Translations under genes and position numbers: made by a program
Assembly: GCA_947650365.1 (NCBI GenBank)
Contig: OX393549.1
Coordinates: forward strand, 90,256,039 to 90,320,038
Reading direction: 5' to 3'
DNA length: 64,000 nt
DNA from: Chamaelirium japonicum
Taxonomy: Eukaryota; Streptophyta; Magnoliopsida; Liliales; Melanthiaceae
Part shown: piece after piece, positions 32,920 through 47,813 of the stretch
Numbering within the stretch: the stretch's first letter is position 1
Layout: each line of letters opens with the position of its first letter
The notes under the pieces: generated by a model
The model's database searches: none
The model's input: only the letters and a program-made list of their open reading frames with translations
Told to the model about the DNA's origin: nothing

Positions 32920-33304
32920 GAGGGCTGGGTTCCTATGACATGTCATAGGGAGTACCCTATGACATATGGTGAATTAGTAATGCTAGAATGTTTAGAATGA
33001 GCTGAATTTTCTTGAGGGTGATCACCTTACATTAGATAGAATGTCTACAAAAAATCAAAGCATTCTAAAACTTTTTGGGGCAACAAATGCTAGAAGCATT
33101 ATCGGCCATTCATTTTAACCGTTAAATTGAAAATCATATTTGATCTATCTAGAAGTTTTAGAATGAGCCAATTTTTTTGCGGGGGCCCTATCTAAGATAG
33201 GGTGATCATCCTCATAAAAATTCAGAACATTCTAAATATTCTAGGGTTACTAACTCACCACATGTCATAGGGTACTCCCTATGACATGTCATAGGAACTC
33301 ATTT

Positions 33305-33307
<3 letters not shown>
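32920..33307. repeat. TA-chain spacer 4 (family D palindrome)
   Basis: Both ends carry CCTATGACATGTCATAGGGA and its mirror, followed by a shared GTGAATTAGTAA-type word. Inner arms contain TTTTAGAATG words in both orientations. Short remnants of the same end (GTCATAGGGTTACTAACTC) sit between later TA tracts at 33454-33479. Confidence 0.75.
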
Positions 33308-33376
<69 letters not shown>

Positions 33377-33380
33377 AAAT

Positions 33381-33456
<76 letters not shown>

Positions 33457-33476
33457 ATAGGGTTACTAACTCATTT

Positions 33477-33509
<33 letters not shown>

Positions 33510-33512
<3 letters not shown>

Positions 33513-33698
33513 GTCGGGATCGAATTGCCCATGTTTTTAATACTGGCCGTATTAAAAGTTCGTATTAAACATCCGCATTTAATGCGGACATCATTACTTT
33601 AACTCCCTATCTAATCTGAACCGTACGTCGGGATCTAACGGACGACCCAGATCATAGGTAACTATATGAGTAAGAGGCCATGAGTAAGAGTATCCCTC

Positions 33699-33700
<2 letters not shown>
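33510..33700. repeat. TA-chain spacer 7 (family B, partial)
   Basis: From about 33570 this matches the right half of 32117-32353, including CGGGATCTAACGGACGACCC and GGCCATGAGTAAGAGTATCC. The left half is truncated. Confidence 0.7.
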
Positions 33701-35192
<1,492 letters not shown>

Positions 35193-35395
35193 CACCAAGC
35201 CTTGTCCTATCGATTTGGGTTGAGTTTGTGTGTCATTGTCTGCTAAGTCAAATGTAGATCTAAACATAAAAAAAAAACATATCAACCGTGTATCAAATGT
35301 TACATGTGCATAATCAATCACACTTAATCAATTTGAGTGTGCTATTTGAACATAAAAGGGGACTTACTTGCATACATAATGGGGACGGGGGACAT

Positions 35396-38300
35396 TGTCA
35401 CGCCCCAGAAATCTGAAGACCGATCCCTGGGGTGTGAAATGAGAAAAAGAAGAGGGTTTTGGGTCTGGTCAATTAATTACACCAATTTGGGTTCTCACAG
35501 GGCTTGTACGCTCTCTAATATGAAAAAACAAGAAGGAGGGAGAAACAAGAGGGGAATCTTTTAAATTTGATTTTTCGAAAAACATTTTTATTAAAAAGCA
35601 AAGAAATAGAAATTATCAACAGAGAGAAAATATTATCTAGTCAAGCTCAACCTTCAAAAGTCATATCCTCTCAGTATGAGTGACCTGTCGGTGCTACTAC
35701 ATACTGACAGGAGTCTATCTGAGGGAGCACGAGGCTCAAGCCTCCTACGGCTAGTCAAGTGGTCTCAACCACTCCCTAACACTCAGGTGCACCAGTCTAG
35801 GGTTCCTATCTACAGGGCTAATCAATTTAGTCATTTATATGCACTTATATTTTCATCATGATCTATCCTAGGCTTGGGGCCTTGAGGAGAGGCCTACCCA
35901 AAAGAATTCAGCTGGAACCATTGCAACTACAACCATAAAATACTAACTAACTAATAAGAACTCTTATTCCAATACAATTACAATATCTAAAGAGAAAAGA
36001 CGACAAGATTAACGTACTAAGCAGAAAGGTAACACTGCAACTCTAACTCCGCCTCTGGACTCCTACTGCTACTCCTGAGCCTCCGGACCTGCAACTGAGC
36101 CTACTCGTGGGAAAGAGTAGCCCCCAATAGGAAATTAGGAGATTAGCCAAATTAATGGATAGTGACATCCTAATAGTCTTTAATAATATGAGACAACTAA
36201 TCTTAATAAATTAAGATAAGATCTATCAGTTCTAGTAGAATCAAAGTTTGCATAATGAAACCTAAACATATCAGTAGTCTATATTCACATGCAATTCTAC
36301 TGTCACTAGGTTATCTAACATAAAGTTCATTCAATGTTCTACAGCCTTAAAGAATAAATTAAATAAGACATTCATATAAATTCACGAGGTCATCATGTAA
36401 ACAGTCATACAATTCTAAATTCATATATGGATAAAACACACACATTCAAATATGAACCCCGGATATTTTGTTCATCCTGCCCCCGGTCGGGCATTACTAT
36501 AGGGCATTTTATTTCGATGTAGAGGGCCAACTCTCTCGCCGTGCATCCACCAAAACCATGCACTAGTCACCCAGATGATCATAAGGGGTTTCCCGTTTTT
36601 CACGATGGAGCTCTACCGCCCAACTTGCTTTACTATAGGGACTTCAACTCCCCAGGACAGAGTTGCTAGGCCAATCCCTACTCGAGGGCACCACCTATTG
36701 GCTTTACCACAACCCTTGCCCGTGACCCCTACCCTACTTAACTTCGGCTGTACGCGTAGGGTGGTTCACGGCCCTTGCGTGCATGGGGTCCCTACCTTCT
36801 AACCAGGTAGATTCTCATATAACATCTTTCAACATATACAATGAAGCTACAAAAAGTCTATTTAATGCTTAACAATCTCCAACAAATTACCCCTGGTCCC
36901 GTACTGCTCTCGCAACCCATGCGACATAATAAATCAATAAAGTAAGACACTCATCCCAGTGACCCGTGTGCTAGGGTTGCCATACTTCTCTCAGGAGGGT
37001 GGGCCCCGATAGTTATTAGTTATTCAATTTATTGTTTAATATAAGGGAATCCTAATTACGGTGTCCATGCATACAATCAAAAGCAATCATTATTAATATT
37101 TTAATTTATAATTTAAGCATGCGTCGCCGGACTCGCGACTCCGCATGCAAGGCGGGGTCCACTTGACCACATGCGACGATGCCCAGCGGGGCCCGCATGC
37201 AGTGTCATGGACACCTACCCTTAATCATTCTCATTTCCCACTATTAAAGACCACACAAGGGTAGTAGATGTCACCTGGTTGTCGATCGCACACGACTCCG
37301 GCTTGCTAGTTGTCTCTAATCCGCCTCCGTTGGATCACCACAATCACAGTCTGATAACATGCACAGCTCTATATCACAATGCTATCGATTAAAACAGAAG
37401 AAACAACGACGAGGGTTCTATACCAAGGATAGTCGGGCACCCTCGATAGGGGACCAACATTGAGTCGACAGCACGCAAATCCGTGCGACTGAAGAACTCG
37501 AACCTAAACAATACTAGGCCAATCAAGTAAACAGAAGCTAAACCTACTCATCGAATCGGGCTCGAAGAACCCTTTCCGATGGTTCCAGTTTCGCTGGAAT
37601 CCGACTTCGGTCGAATGGCTTCGGGTCAAACCACGTAGAACCGGTAAAACCGATCACATGGTTGGTTCACTAGGGTAGAAGAGGTTCTAGGGTTATATTC
37701 TGGGTTTAATAGGTGTGACTCAAAGTTCTGAGCACAATGCCGCTGGTTTCGTCCGAATCCGAGTTCGGACGATGAAACGGCGGTCAAACCACGGTACCGC
37801 GATAATATCGGGTCAAAGGATAAAACAGAATATTAGACAGTACAATTCTATGCTAAACTATGACCAACAGGTAGTATTTTCTGAGCCGGTCGAAATGGCA
37901 CTGGTTTCGTCCAATTCCGAGTTCGGACGGAGAAATGGCAGTCGAACCAAAATCGACTGGTTCACGGGTCTGGTTCAAGTGAACCAGACCGGTTCACTAA
38001 GTGGGTCGGGTCAGGTCTGCAGGGTCGGGTCGGGTTCAGGGCTAAACGGATCGGGTTCAGGGTTTAATTAAAATCGAGGAAATTACTGAACTACCCCCCC
38101 CCCCCATGTTCATCTTCTCCACAAACCAGCGCGCAGGGGCTGGTTTCTGCGCGACGAGGCCGACGGGAGGGGTGGCCTGGAGCGCCGGCGAGCGCTCGGC
38201 CGGCCTCTCCCGCACCACCCCCACGGAGGAGGCGGGGGGGGGGGGGGGGGAGGCGGCCGAAGCAGTCGTCGGAGCCCGAGATTTCAGCCGGAGGGGGGGT

Positions 38301-39515
38301 TCGCATGGAGTTGGTCGGATCGGAGGGGGCTTGTATGGGGTCTGCGGCCGATGGTGGTGCGCCGGGGAGGGCTCGGTTGCGGCGGCGGTGTCCGGCCATG
38401 CGGGCCGCGGCAAGGGAGGAGGAAGGGGGTCGCGGAGGAGGATGGGAGGAGAAGGCCGGGGTGGCTGACCTGCGGGGTGACGGCGTGCTCGTCGGGGCTC
38501 CGGCGAGGGGCGGGTGGGGTGCTCCGATCTCTTCTCCTTCTCCGTCTCGCTCTGTCTCTCTCTGCATCCCGCTCTCTCTCTCTCTATTACGTTCTCTCTC
38601 TCTCTCTATTTCGCTCTCTCGCGTTCTCTCTCTATCACGTTCTCTCCCGATCTCTCTCTCTCTATTTATAGTAAAGGGGGGGGGGCTGTTGTGATAAGGG
38701 TTGGGGATAAGGATAGAGTCGGTTGAGGTTTCCTAATAAGGGGGAAGGGATAAGGACTAAAAGATATGGGTTTGTCATCCCGAAATCTTACCCGATAATT
38801 CTAATCCGAATTTCGGATTTTAAATCACTGGGGAGGGAGGTCAGGAGAGCTTAAACTATGCTAGGACACCGGGAGGCAGGCTCCAGGGCTGGTCGGGCTT
38901 GGTCCCGAGCCCTGAACCGGGCTCGGTTGGAAACCGGGTGCGATTCGTCCATCAACCGGGCTGAAAAGAATAATCACTTGTAACTATCAAACTGAAAGTC
39001 GGAATAGGGCCCGAGAGGATTCGTTGGAAAGGTCTCGTTAATGCGAACGCTTTAGCGCTTGGTACATAATTTTCTGACTTCTGGATCTCCAGAAAAGAAG
39101 GAAAGACTCCAAAACTTAAAATAGCAATAACTATTCACCCGGGTGTCGGATCGACCCTAACTCAGGCTCATTTGAAGGCTCTCTCTCAGAGCCTCATCTA
39201 ACGTATCTTGTTTCGTTACGATCCGATCACCCGATCTCTTGCAAGAAATAAAGCAGCTACAACTATCGACCAATTATCGCTTTTCTAGGGTTTACCTGCC
39301 GGGCTGCCGAAACTGGCTGCGCATACACATGATCGTTGCACGGAACGCACCATCGTGACATGCTCAAAGTTACGGAGAATGTGAACGTAAAACATCCCAT
39401 AGGTTTACGTTCCATTTATTGGGAAAAAGCCCAAAGGAAAAGTCTAGCTGTAAAAAGACGAAACTAGCCATTGAGGATTTTTATTATTCTCAAATCTAAC
39501 ACCACAGGTGTTACA
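35396..39515 (-). mobile_element. 3' LTR of the LARD
   Basis: Direct copy of 42646-46782. The body contains a CT-rich stretch (about 38567-38665), a poly-G run (about 38234-38250) and two copies of a CGTCCGAA..TTCGGACG hairpin. The GC-rich reading frames around 38060-38700 occur in both LTRs and are not genes. Confidence 0.9.
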
Positions 39516-39535
39516 ACCTACACACCTTAAAGAAA
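39516..39535 (-). promoter_or_regulatory. polypurine tract region of the LARD
   Basis: Read on the minus strand, AAGGTGTGTAGGT lies directly before TGTAACACC, where plus-strand synthesis is primed. Upstream, TTTTCGGGACGAAAATTTC is the conserved context seen in Tekay-type chromoviruses, a hint at the autonomous relative. Confidence 0.65.
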
Positions 39536-40724
39536 TTTTCGTCCCGAAAATTCAATTACTAAAACTGACGATACAATCCTACCAACCTACCACTAAAGTA
39601 ACGAATACGAATTCACAACTGGTACCATATCCTTTCTAATACAGTCCACGAGAAATTAAATCAATACGCCAATCATACTAAAAAGAGAAAGACTCCACCA
39701 CTAACGAGACTACTAACCGAACTTATACAATCGAGTTACATAATTATTAGGATAGGATTAGAATATTAGGTTCTCGTGGAGCTCACACAAGGCATAACGT
39801 TCAATCGTGGTCCTAACAATTATGGAGTAATAAAAATTTCGTGACTTTGAATTATCTCCCTTCCCTGGATAAGGAGCGTCCCCCTTATTCAAAGTGAGGT
39901 AGCAATCCGATTTCACGAAACAAGATCATGAGACATTCTCAACTAACGATACTAACACGGAAACGTAATTCCTACAAATAAACATATACCTATACACCTA
40001 TAGAATTGAATTGAAAACAACTAGATAACTCGAACTAGTACGCCTAGACTTAAGTCCTATGAGACTTCTCTCCGGAGCAAATGCGTCTATTACCTACACA
40101 ACCACTACTACCCTATTAATCTACAAGAAAAACACCACTAAGATATGAATTGGGTATCACAACATACACACTAACTAACCTAAAAAAATGTTGAATTCCA
40201 GGTAACACACTAAACCACAAACGAGCGAGAATAAGAAGAGAACAATGAAAAAGCTGACGCTCAATGAAAGACCTAACACTAACAATTCCAATTATGTTAT
40301 TATCGCAAGACTTAGAAACCTTCTAAAAGATACACTATGATGCACAATTCAGATATACGAGGAAACCTACTACTCACGTAGAAAATATTGAACTACGAGA
40401 ACAACTAACCTACTGGCCAAATAGAGCCGAAAACTAGGATACCGACACGACTACACCTTATACAGACAGTATCTTTCTACAAGATTGATTGATCGGTTCT
40501 AAACCAAAACAATTAGAAACAAAGCTAAGTGAATCCCCTAAATAATGATTATTCTTAAGATTCCAACTGATAATGCATTCCCAATTTCCAAAACCGTGAG
40601 CAAGTTCCTTAGCAGGATCACTATCAACACTCTAGTACTCAATTATCTCAATTTCATCTCAACGTCACTGCCCTATGGCTAGTGCACTCTCTCCCGCGAG
40701 TCCAAACAAGAACTGTGTAACTAG

Positions 40725-41580
40725 TTGCCAAAGTTCCTTTTGAGAGCAGTGCAAGCTCTGCCAGGTGCCAAAGTTTCAGAAGAAACAGTGCACGCGCTGC
40801 CGCAAGTTCCAACAGGAACTGCGCAACCAGCTGCCAAAGTTCCGATTGGGAACAGTGCAAGCTCTGCCAGCTGCCAAAGTTTCCGAAGAACCAGTGCACG
40901 CTCTGCCGCATGTTCCAACAGGAATTGCGTAACTAGCTGCCAAAGTTCCGATTGGGAACAGTGCAAGCTCTGCCAGCTGCCAAAGTTTCCGAAGAAACAG
41001 TGCACGCTCTGCCGCAAGTTCCAACAGGAACTGCGTAACTAGCTGCCAAAGTTCCGATTGGGAACAGTGCAAGCTCTGCCAGCTGCCAAAGTTTCCGAAG
41101 AAACAGTGCACGCTCTGCCGCAAGTTCCAACAGGAACTGCGTAACCAGTTGCCAAAGTTCCGATTGGGAACAGTGCAAGCTCTGCCAGCTGCCAAAGTTT
41201 CCGAAGAAACAGTGCACGCTCTGCCGCAAGTTCCAACAGGAACTGCGTAACCAGCTGCCAAAGTTCCGATTGGGAACAGTGCAAGCTCTGCCAGCTGCCA
41301 AAGTTTCTGAAGAAACAGTGCACGCTCTGCCGCAAGTTCCAACAGGAACTGCGTAACCAGCTGCCAAAGTTCCGATTGGGAACAGTACAAGCTCTGCCAG
41401 CTGCCAAAGTTTCCGAAGAAACAGTGCACGCTCTGCCGCAAGTTCCAACAGGAACTGCGTAACCAGCTGCCAAAGTTCCGATTGGGAACAGTGCAAGCTC
41501 TGCCAGCTGCCAAAGTTTCCGAAGAAACAGTGCACGCTCTGCCGCAAGTTCCAACAAGAACTGCGTAACCAACCGCCAAA
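40725..41580 (-). repeat. 106-bp tandem array inside the LARD, about eight copies
   Basis: The word GATTGGGAACAGTGC starts at 40844, 40950, 41056, 41162, 41268, 41374 and 41480, spaced exactly 106 bp. Each unit is two related halves of 40 and 66 bp, both starting CCAAAGTT. It contains short hairpins (GTTCCGATTGGGAAC and GTTCCAACAGGAAC). Because 106 is not a multiple of three, the peptide cycles through three frames. The minus strand, the element's sense strand, stays open in all three over most of the array. That yields overlapping cysteine-rich frames, the longest 289 codons (40776-41645). I recognise no domain in them. Confidence 0.85.
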
Positions 41581-42631
41581 GCCTCCGAAGAGTCAGTGCG
41601 TAGCCTCACAATATCCTCTACCGGACAGTCATAATCCACCGCCAAAGTTCTCGAGGAACAGCGTGTATCTTGTCGCGAGGGTCTTCATCGAGACATTCCA
41701 AAATTTAGGAACCATGTGAACTCAACTACTACTTGAGATTTTCATCTCCTGGTATACTATTTGAAACCACTACCCCCATGGGTCATCATCACTACTCATA
41801 GGATTTATTTTAAAATAACATATAAGCTTTATACCAGCCCATGACACACCAGAGAAAATTATCAAGAAGATTATACCTAGAACTAAATAACGGACGATCC
41901 TAAAAATACCGACTAGGCCTCTAATACTAATGGTCGATGTAGAATCAAGGAATCCTAAGATACCGGCTAGGTCTCTAGTGCTAAGGGTCAACGAAGATTA
42001 ATAAGTCCCAAAATACCGGCTAGGTTTCTAATACTAAAGTTTAGCTGAAAATAATAACTAACAAAAAGAGGACCTCACAACCATGCCGATATACATCCTC
42101 CCAAACATATTCGATCATACATTCATCTTCCAAAATCAAATAATCATATTACTAACTAAAATTCGATATCCAGTTCTTAGTCAACTCGCCACCAGGCCCA
42201 CATCTAGCAAATCCAAATAAACATTAGACTCCAAATAAAAACTCCGTGATTGACTCAAACACTATCCTTGGTTAAGATGTTCTAGGTGATTCCTACCTGA
42301 GTCATCACGACTAGCTCTGTACCTAAACACTAAGGTCCGGAGGTAAACATATCCCTATCAATCCCTATCAGGTGTTGATCAATCAAATACTCAAGTATGG
42401 ACAATTTCTTAATCACAAATCAATTTCTCCAACCTATCCAATTCTCCAATAAACCATATATTTTCATCCTTAGATACACACACTAAGCTATTACTAACTA
42501 TTCTAAGAGATACTAACAAATCAATCTCCCGACTATCTTTAGAATCACCCTAGCACTATTATAGCCTAGACCTCCCATTAATATAATCACAAGATAACAT
42601 CCTAACGAAACTCCTAGGAACATATCTCTAA

Positions 42632-42643
42632 GCTCTGATACCA
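42632..42643 (-). promoter_or_regulatory. primer binding site, initiator tRNA-Met
   Basis: Read on the minus strand, TGGTATCAGAGC lies two bases inside the 5' LTR end. It is the standard plant retrotransposon site complementary to the 3' end of initiator tRNA-Met, and it fixes the element's orientation. Confidence 0.9.
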
Positions 42644-42645
42644 GC

Positions 42646-45600
42646 TGTCACGCTCCAGAAATCTGAAGACCGATCCCTGGGGTGTGAAATGAGAAAAAGA
42701 AGAGGGTTTTGGGTCTGGTCAATTAATTACACCAATTTGGGTTCTCACAGGGCTTCTACGCTCTCTAATATGAAAAAACAAGAAGGAGGGAGAAACAAGA
42801 GGGGAATCTTTTAAATTTGATTTTTCGAAAAACATTTTTATTAAAAAGCAAAGAAATAGAAATTATCAACAGAGAGAAAATATTATCTAGTCAAGCTCAA
42901 CCTTCAAAAGTCATATCCTCTCAGTATGAGTGACATGTCGGTGCTACTACATACTGACAGGAGTCTATCTGAGGGAGCACGAGGCTCAAGCCTCCTACGG
43001 CTAGTCAAGTGGTCTCAACCACTCCCTAACACTCAGGTGCACCAGTCTAGGGTTTCTATCTGCAGGGCTAATCAATTTAGTCATTTATATGCACTTATAT
43101 TTTCATCATGATCTATCCTAGGCTTGGGGCCTTGAGGAGAGGCCTACCCAAAAGAATTCAGCTGGAACCATTGCAACTACAACCATAGAATACTAACTAA
43201 CTAATAAGAACTCTTATTCCAATACAATTACAATATCTAAAGAGAAAAGACGATAAGATTAACGTACTAAGCAGAAAGGTAACACTGCAACTCTAACTCC
43301 GCCTCTGGACTCCTACTGCTACTCCTGAGCCTCCGGACCTGCAATTGAGCCTACTCGTGGGAAAGAGTAGCCCCCAATAGGAAATTGGGAGATTAGCCAA
43401 ATTAATGGCTAGTGACATCCTAATAGTCTTTAATAATATGAGACAACTAATCTTAATAAATTAAGATAAGATCTATCAGTTCTAGTAGAATCAAAGTTTG
43501 CATAATGAAACCTAAACCTATCAATAGTCTATATTCACATGCAATTCTACTGTCACTAGGTTATCTAACATAAAGTCCATTCAATGTTCTACAGCCTTAA
43601 AGAATAAATTAAATAAGACATTCATATAAAGTCACGAGGTCATCATGTAAACAGTCATACAATTCTAAATTCATATATAGATAAAACACACACATTCAAA
43701 TATGAACCCCGGATATTTTGTTCATCCTGCCCCCGGTCGGGCATTACTATAGGGCCTTTTATTTCGATGTAGAGGGCCAACTCTCTCGCCGTGCATCCAC
43801 CAACACCATGCACTAGTCACCCAGATGATCATAAGGGGTTTCCCGTTTTTCACGATGGAGCTCTACCGCCCAACTTGCTTTACTATAGGGACTTCAACTC
43901 CCCAGGACAGGGTTGCTAGGCCAATCACTACTCGAGGGCACCACCTATTGGCTTTACCACAACCCTTGCCCGTGACCCATACCCTACTTAACTTCGGCTG
44001 TACGCGTAGGGTGGTTCACGGCCCTTGCGTGCATGGGGTCCCTACCTTCTAACCAGGTAGATTCTCATATAACATCTTTCAACATATACAATGAAGCTAC
44101 AAAAAGTCTATTTAATGCTTAACAATCTCCAACAAATTACCCCTGGTCCCGTACTGCTCTCGCAACCCATGCGACATAATAAATCAATAAAGTAAGACAC
44201 TCATCCCAGTGACCCGTGTGCTAGGGTTGCCATACTCCTCTCAGGAGGGTGGGCCCCGATAGTTATTAGTTATTCAATTTATTGTTTAATATAAGGGAAT
44301 CCTAATTACGGTGTCCATGCATACAATCAAAAGCAATCATTATTAATATTTTAATTTATAATTTAAGCATGCGTCGCCGGACTCGCGACTCCGCATGCAA
44401 GGCGGGGTCCACTTGACCACATGCGACGATGCCCAGCGGGGCCCGCATGCAGTGTCATGGACACCTACCCTTAGTCATTCTCATTTCCCACTATTAAAGA
44501 CCACACAAGGGTAGTAGATGTCACCTGGTTGTCGATCGCACACGACTCCGGCTTGCTAGTTGTCTCTGATCCGCCTCCGTTGGATCACCACAATCACAGT
44601 CTGATAACATGCACAGCTCTATATCACAATGCTATCGATTAAAACAGAAGAAACAACGACGAGGGTTCTATACCAAGGATAGTCGGGCACCCTCGATAGG
44701 GGACCAATATTGAGTCGACAGCACGCAAATCCGTGCGACTGAAGAACTCGAACCTAAACAATACTAGGCCAATCAAGTAAACAGAAGCTAAATCTACTCA
44801 TCGAATCGGGCTCGAAGAACCCTTTCCGATGGTTCCAGTTTCGCTGGAATCCGACTTCGGTCGAATGGCTTCGGGTCAAACCACGTAGAACCGGTAAAAC
44901 CGATCGCATGGTTGGTTCACTAGGGTAGAAGAGGTTCTAGGGTTATATTTTGGGTTTAATAGGTGTGACTCAAAGTTCTGAGCACAATGCCGCTGGTTTC
45001 GTCCGAATCCGAGTTCGGACGATGAAACGACGGTCAAACCACGGTACCGCAATAATATCGGGTCAAAGGATAAAACAGGGTATTAGACAGTACAATTCTA
45101 TGCTAAACTATGACCAACAGGTAGTATTTTCCGAGCCGGTCGAAATGGCGCTGGTTTCGTCCAATTCCGAGTTCGGACGGAGAAATGGTAGTCGAACCAA
45201 AATCGACTGGTTCACGGGTCTGGTTCAAGTGAACCAGACCGGTTCACTAAGTGGGTCGGGTCAGGTCTGCAGGGTCGGGTCGGGTTCAGGGCTAAACGGA
45301 TCGGGTTCAGGGTTTAATTAAAATCGAGGAAATTACTGAACTACCCCCCTATGTTCATCTTCTCCACAAACCAGCGCGCAGGGGCTGGTTTCTGCGCGAC
45401 GAGGCCGACGGGAGGGGTGGCCTAGAGCGCCGGCGAGCGCTCGGCCGGCCTCTCCCGCACCACCCCCATGGAGGAGGCGCGGGGGGGGGGGGGGGAGGCG
45501 GCCGAAGCAGTCGTCGGAGCCCGAGATTTCAGCCGGAGGGGGGGTTCGCATGGAGTTGGTCGGATCGGAGGGGGCTTGTATGGGGTCTGCGGCCGATGGT

Positions 45601-46782
45601 GGTGCGCCGGGGAGGGCTCGGTTGCGGCGGCGGTGTCCGGCCATGCGGGCCGCGGCAAGGGAGGAGGAAGGGGGTCGCGGAGGAGGATGGGAGGAGAAGG
45701 CCGGGGTGGCTGACCTGCGGGGTGACTTCGTGCTCGCCGGGGCTCCGGCGAGGGGCGGGTGGGGTGCTCCGATCTCTTCTCCTTCTCCGTCTCGCTCTGT
45801 CTCTCTCTGCATCCCGCTCTCTCTCTCTCTCTATTACGTTCTCTCTCTCTCTCCCGTTCTCTCTCTCTCTCTCTATTTTGCTCTCTCGCGTTCTCTCTCT
45901 ATCACGTTCTCTCCCGATCTCTCTCTCTCTATTTATAGTAAAGGGGGGGGGGGCTGTTGTGATAAGGGTTGGGGATAAGGATAGAGTCGGTTGAGGTTTC
46001 CTAATACGGGGGAAGGGATAAGGACTAAAAGATATGGGTTTGTCATCCCGAAATCTTACCCGATAATTCTGATCCGAATTTCGGATTTTAAATCACTGGG
46101 GAGGGAGGTCAGGAGAGCTTAAACTATGCTAGGACACCGGGAGGCAGGCTCCAGGGCTGGTCGGGCTCAGTCCCGAGCCCTGAACCGGGCTCGGTTGGAA
46201 ACCGGGTGCGATTCGTCCATCAACCGGGCTGAAAAGAATAATCACTTGTAACTATCAAACTGGAAGTCGGAATAGGGCCCGAGAGGATTCGTTGGAAAGG
46301 TCTCGTTAATGCGAATGCTTTAGCGCTTGGTACATAATTTTCTGACTTCTGGATCTCCAGAAAAGAAGGAAAGACTCCAAAACTTAAAATAGCAATAACT
46401 ATTCACCCGGGTGTCGGATCGACCCTAACTCAGGCTCATTTGAAGGCTCTCTCTCAGAGCCTCATCTAACGTATCTTGTTTCGTTACGATCCGATCACCC
46501 GATCTCTTGCAAGAAATAAAGCAGCTACAACTATCGACCAATTATCGCTTTTCTAGGGTTTACCTGCCGGGCTGCCGAAACTGGCTGCGCATATACATGA
46601 TCGTTGCACGGAACGCACCATCGTGACATGCTCGAAGTTACGGAGAATGTGAACGTAAAACATCCATAGGTTTACGTTCCATTTATTGGGAAAAAACCCA
46701 AAGGAAAAGTCTAGCTGTAAAAAGACGAAACTAGCCATTGAGGATTTTTATTATTCTCAAATCTAACACCACAGGTGTTACA
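42646..46782 (-). mobile_element. 5' LTR of the LARD
   Basis: Direct copy of 35396-39515, about 99% identical, with small length differences in the C, G and CT runs. On the minus strand it runs TGTAACACC to GCGTGACA and abuts the tRNA-Met primer site. Confidence 0.9.
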
Positions 46783-46821
46783 GACATCACCCAGCGCTCA
46801 GTGCAATGGCCGATGCACTAA

Positions 46822-46855
46822 GACCGCGTTTGGCTTAGCAAAAAAAAAAAAGGGT

Positions 46856-46887
<32 letters not shown>

Positions 46888-47782
46888 AGGGATTTCATTC
46901 CCCCCCTTTTGAATACCTGGGGAAATGAAATCCCTTTACTAAGTAAAACTTGTGTTTGGTTATCAATTTTAACCAGGGAAAGGGATTCCATTTCCCTTCC
47001 ATTAGTCAAAAATCTGTTTGGCTGGTTACGGGTTTGCTAAGGCTTTTCAACATGTAGTTATATCAGTTTACAAAATTACTCCTATTATATCGACAGCCTC
47101 CTATAGCTTAAACCAAATTTTAACACAAGTGAAACGTAAGTATAAAACCAGTGCCAAAACCAAATTTTAAGACAAGTGAAACGTAAGTACAAACACCCAC
47201 ATCAGATATGCCTAAAAGAAGAGCCCACATCAGATTTGCCTAGAACTAGAGCCCATATCAGATATGCCTAAAACCAGAGCCAACATCAAATTTGCCTAAA
47301 ACCAGAGCCCACATCAGATATGCATAAAAACAGAGCCCCCATCAGATAAGCCTAAAACCAGAGCCCCCATCAGATTTGCCTAAAATCAGAGCCCACATCA
47401 GATATGTCTAAAATCAGAGCTCACATCAGATATGCCTAAAACCAGTGCCCACATCAAATATGCCTAAAACCAAAGCCTTTTTGAGAAGAGAGGGTTTCCA
47501 ACAGGTGAGAAGGGACGGGAACGTAGGATAAGATTCATAAGAATAGGTAGACAAAGAAATGTTCATATACAATACAATCGAGGGGCATATAGGGGATTTA
47601 AAAAAAATATAACCATTCCCTCTGCTACGGTTTTGAAAAACCGAGTGGGGAGGGGTGGTTTCTAAATCCTGATCAGAGAGGCTATCGGTGCCGGAGTGAG
47701 AGGAAAATGACTTCTAAATTGGCCAGTCGAACAGCCAAGTTAAGGGATTCCAATTCACTTTCCCCCTGATACCCCCCACCCC

Positions 47783-47813
<31 letters not shown>

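Larger units (their letters stand above)
35396..46782 (-). mobile_element. LARD: large non-coding LTR retrotransposon
   Basis: Two direct LTRs (35396-39515 and 42646-46782, about 4.1 kb each) enclose a 3.1-kb internal region. The 5-bp duplication GACAT flanks the element exactly (35391-35395 and 46783-46787). On the minus strand the LTR starts TGTAACACC and ends GCGTGACA. The primer site TGGTATCAGAGC for initiator tRNA-Met follows the 5' LTR. No gag or pol sequence is present. LTR and internal sizes match the known LARD class. By eye the LTRs differ at about 50 positions (1.2%), or roughly half a million years at 1.3e-8 substitutions per site per year. It looks structurally whole but depends on enzymes from another element. 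Confidence 0.9.

Noticed and set aside
38057-38726. GC-rich frames that recur at 45333-45994
   Set aside because: They are present in both LTRs of the LARD, overlap on both strands and contain homopolymer and CT runs; not host genes.
40725-41580. CRISPR-like array
   Set aside because: Units are contiguous 106-bp tandem copies without unique spacers, inside a plant LTR element.
47195-47478. CRISPR-like or short repeat-spacer array
   Set aside because: A 28-bp unit repeats head to tail with no spacers; it is a minisatellite inside a Harbinger-type element.
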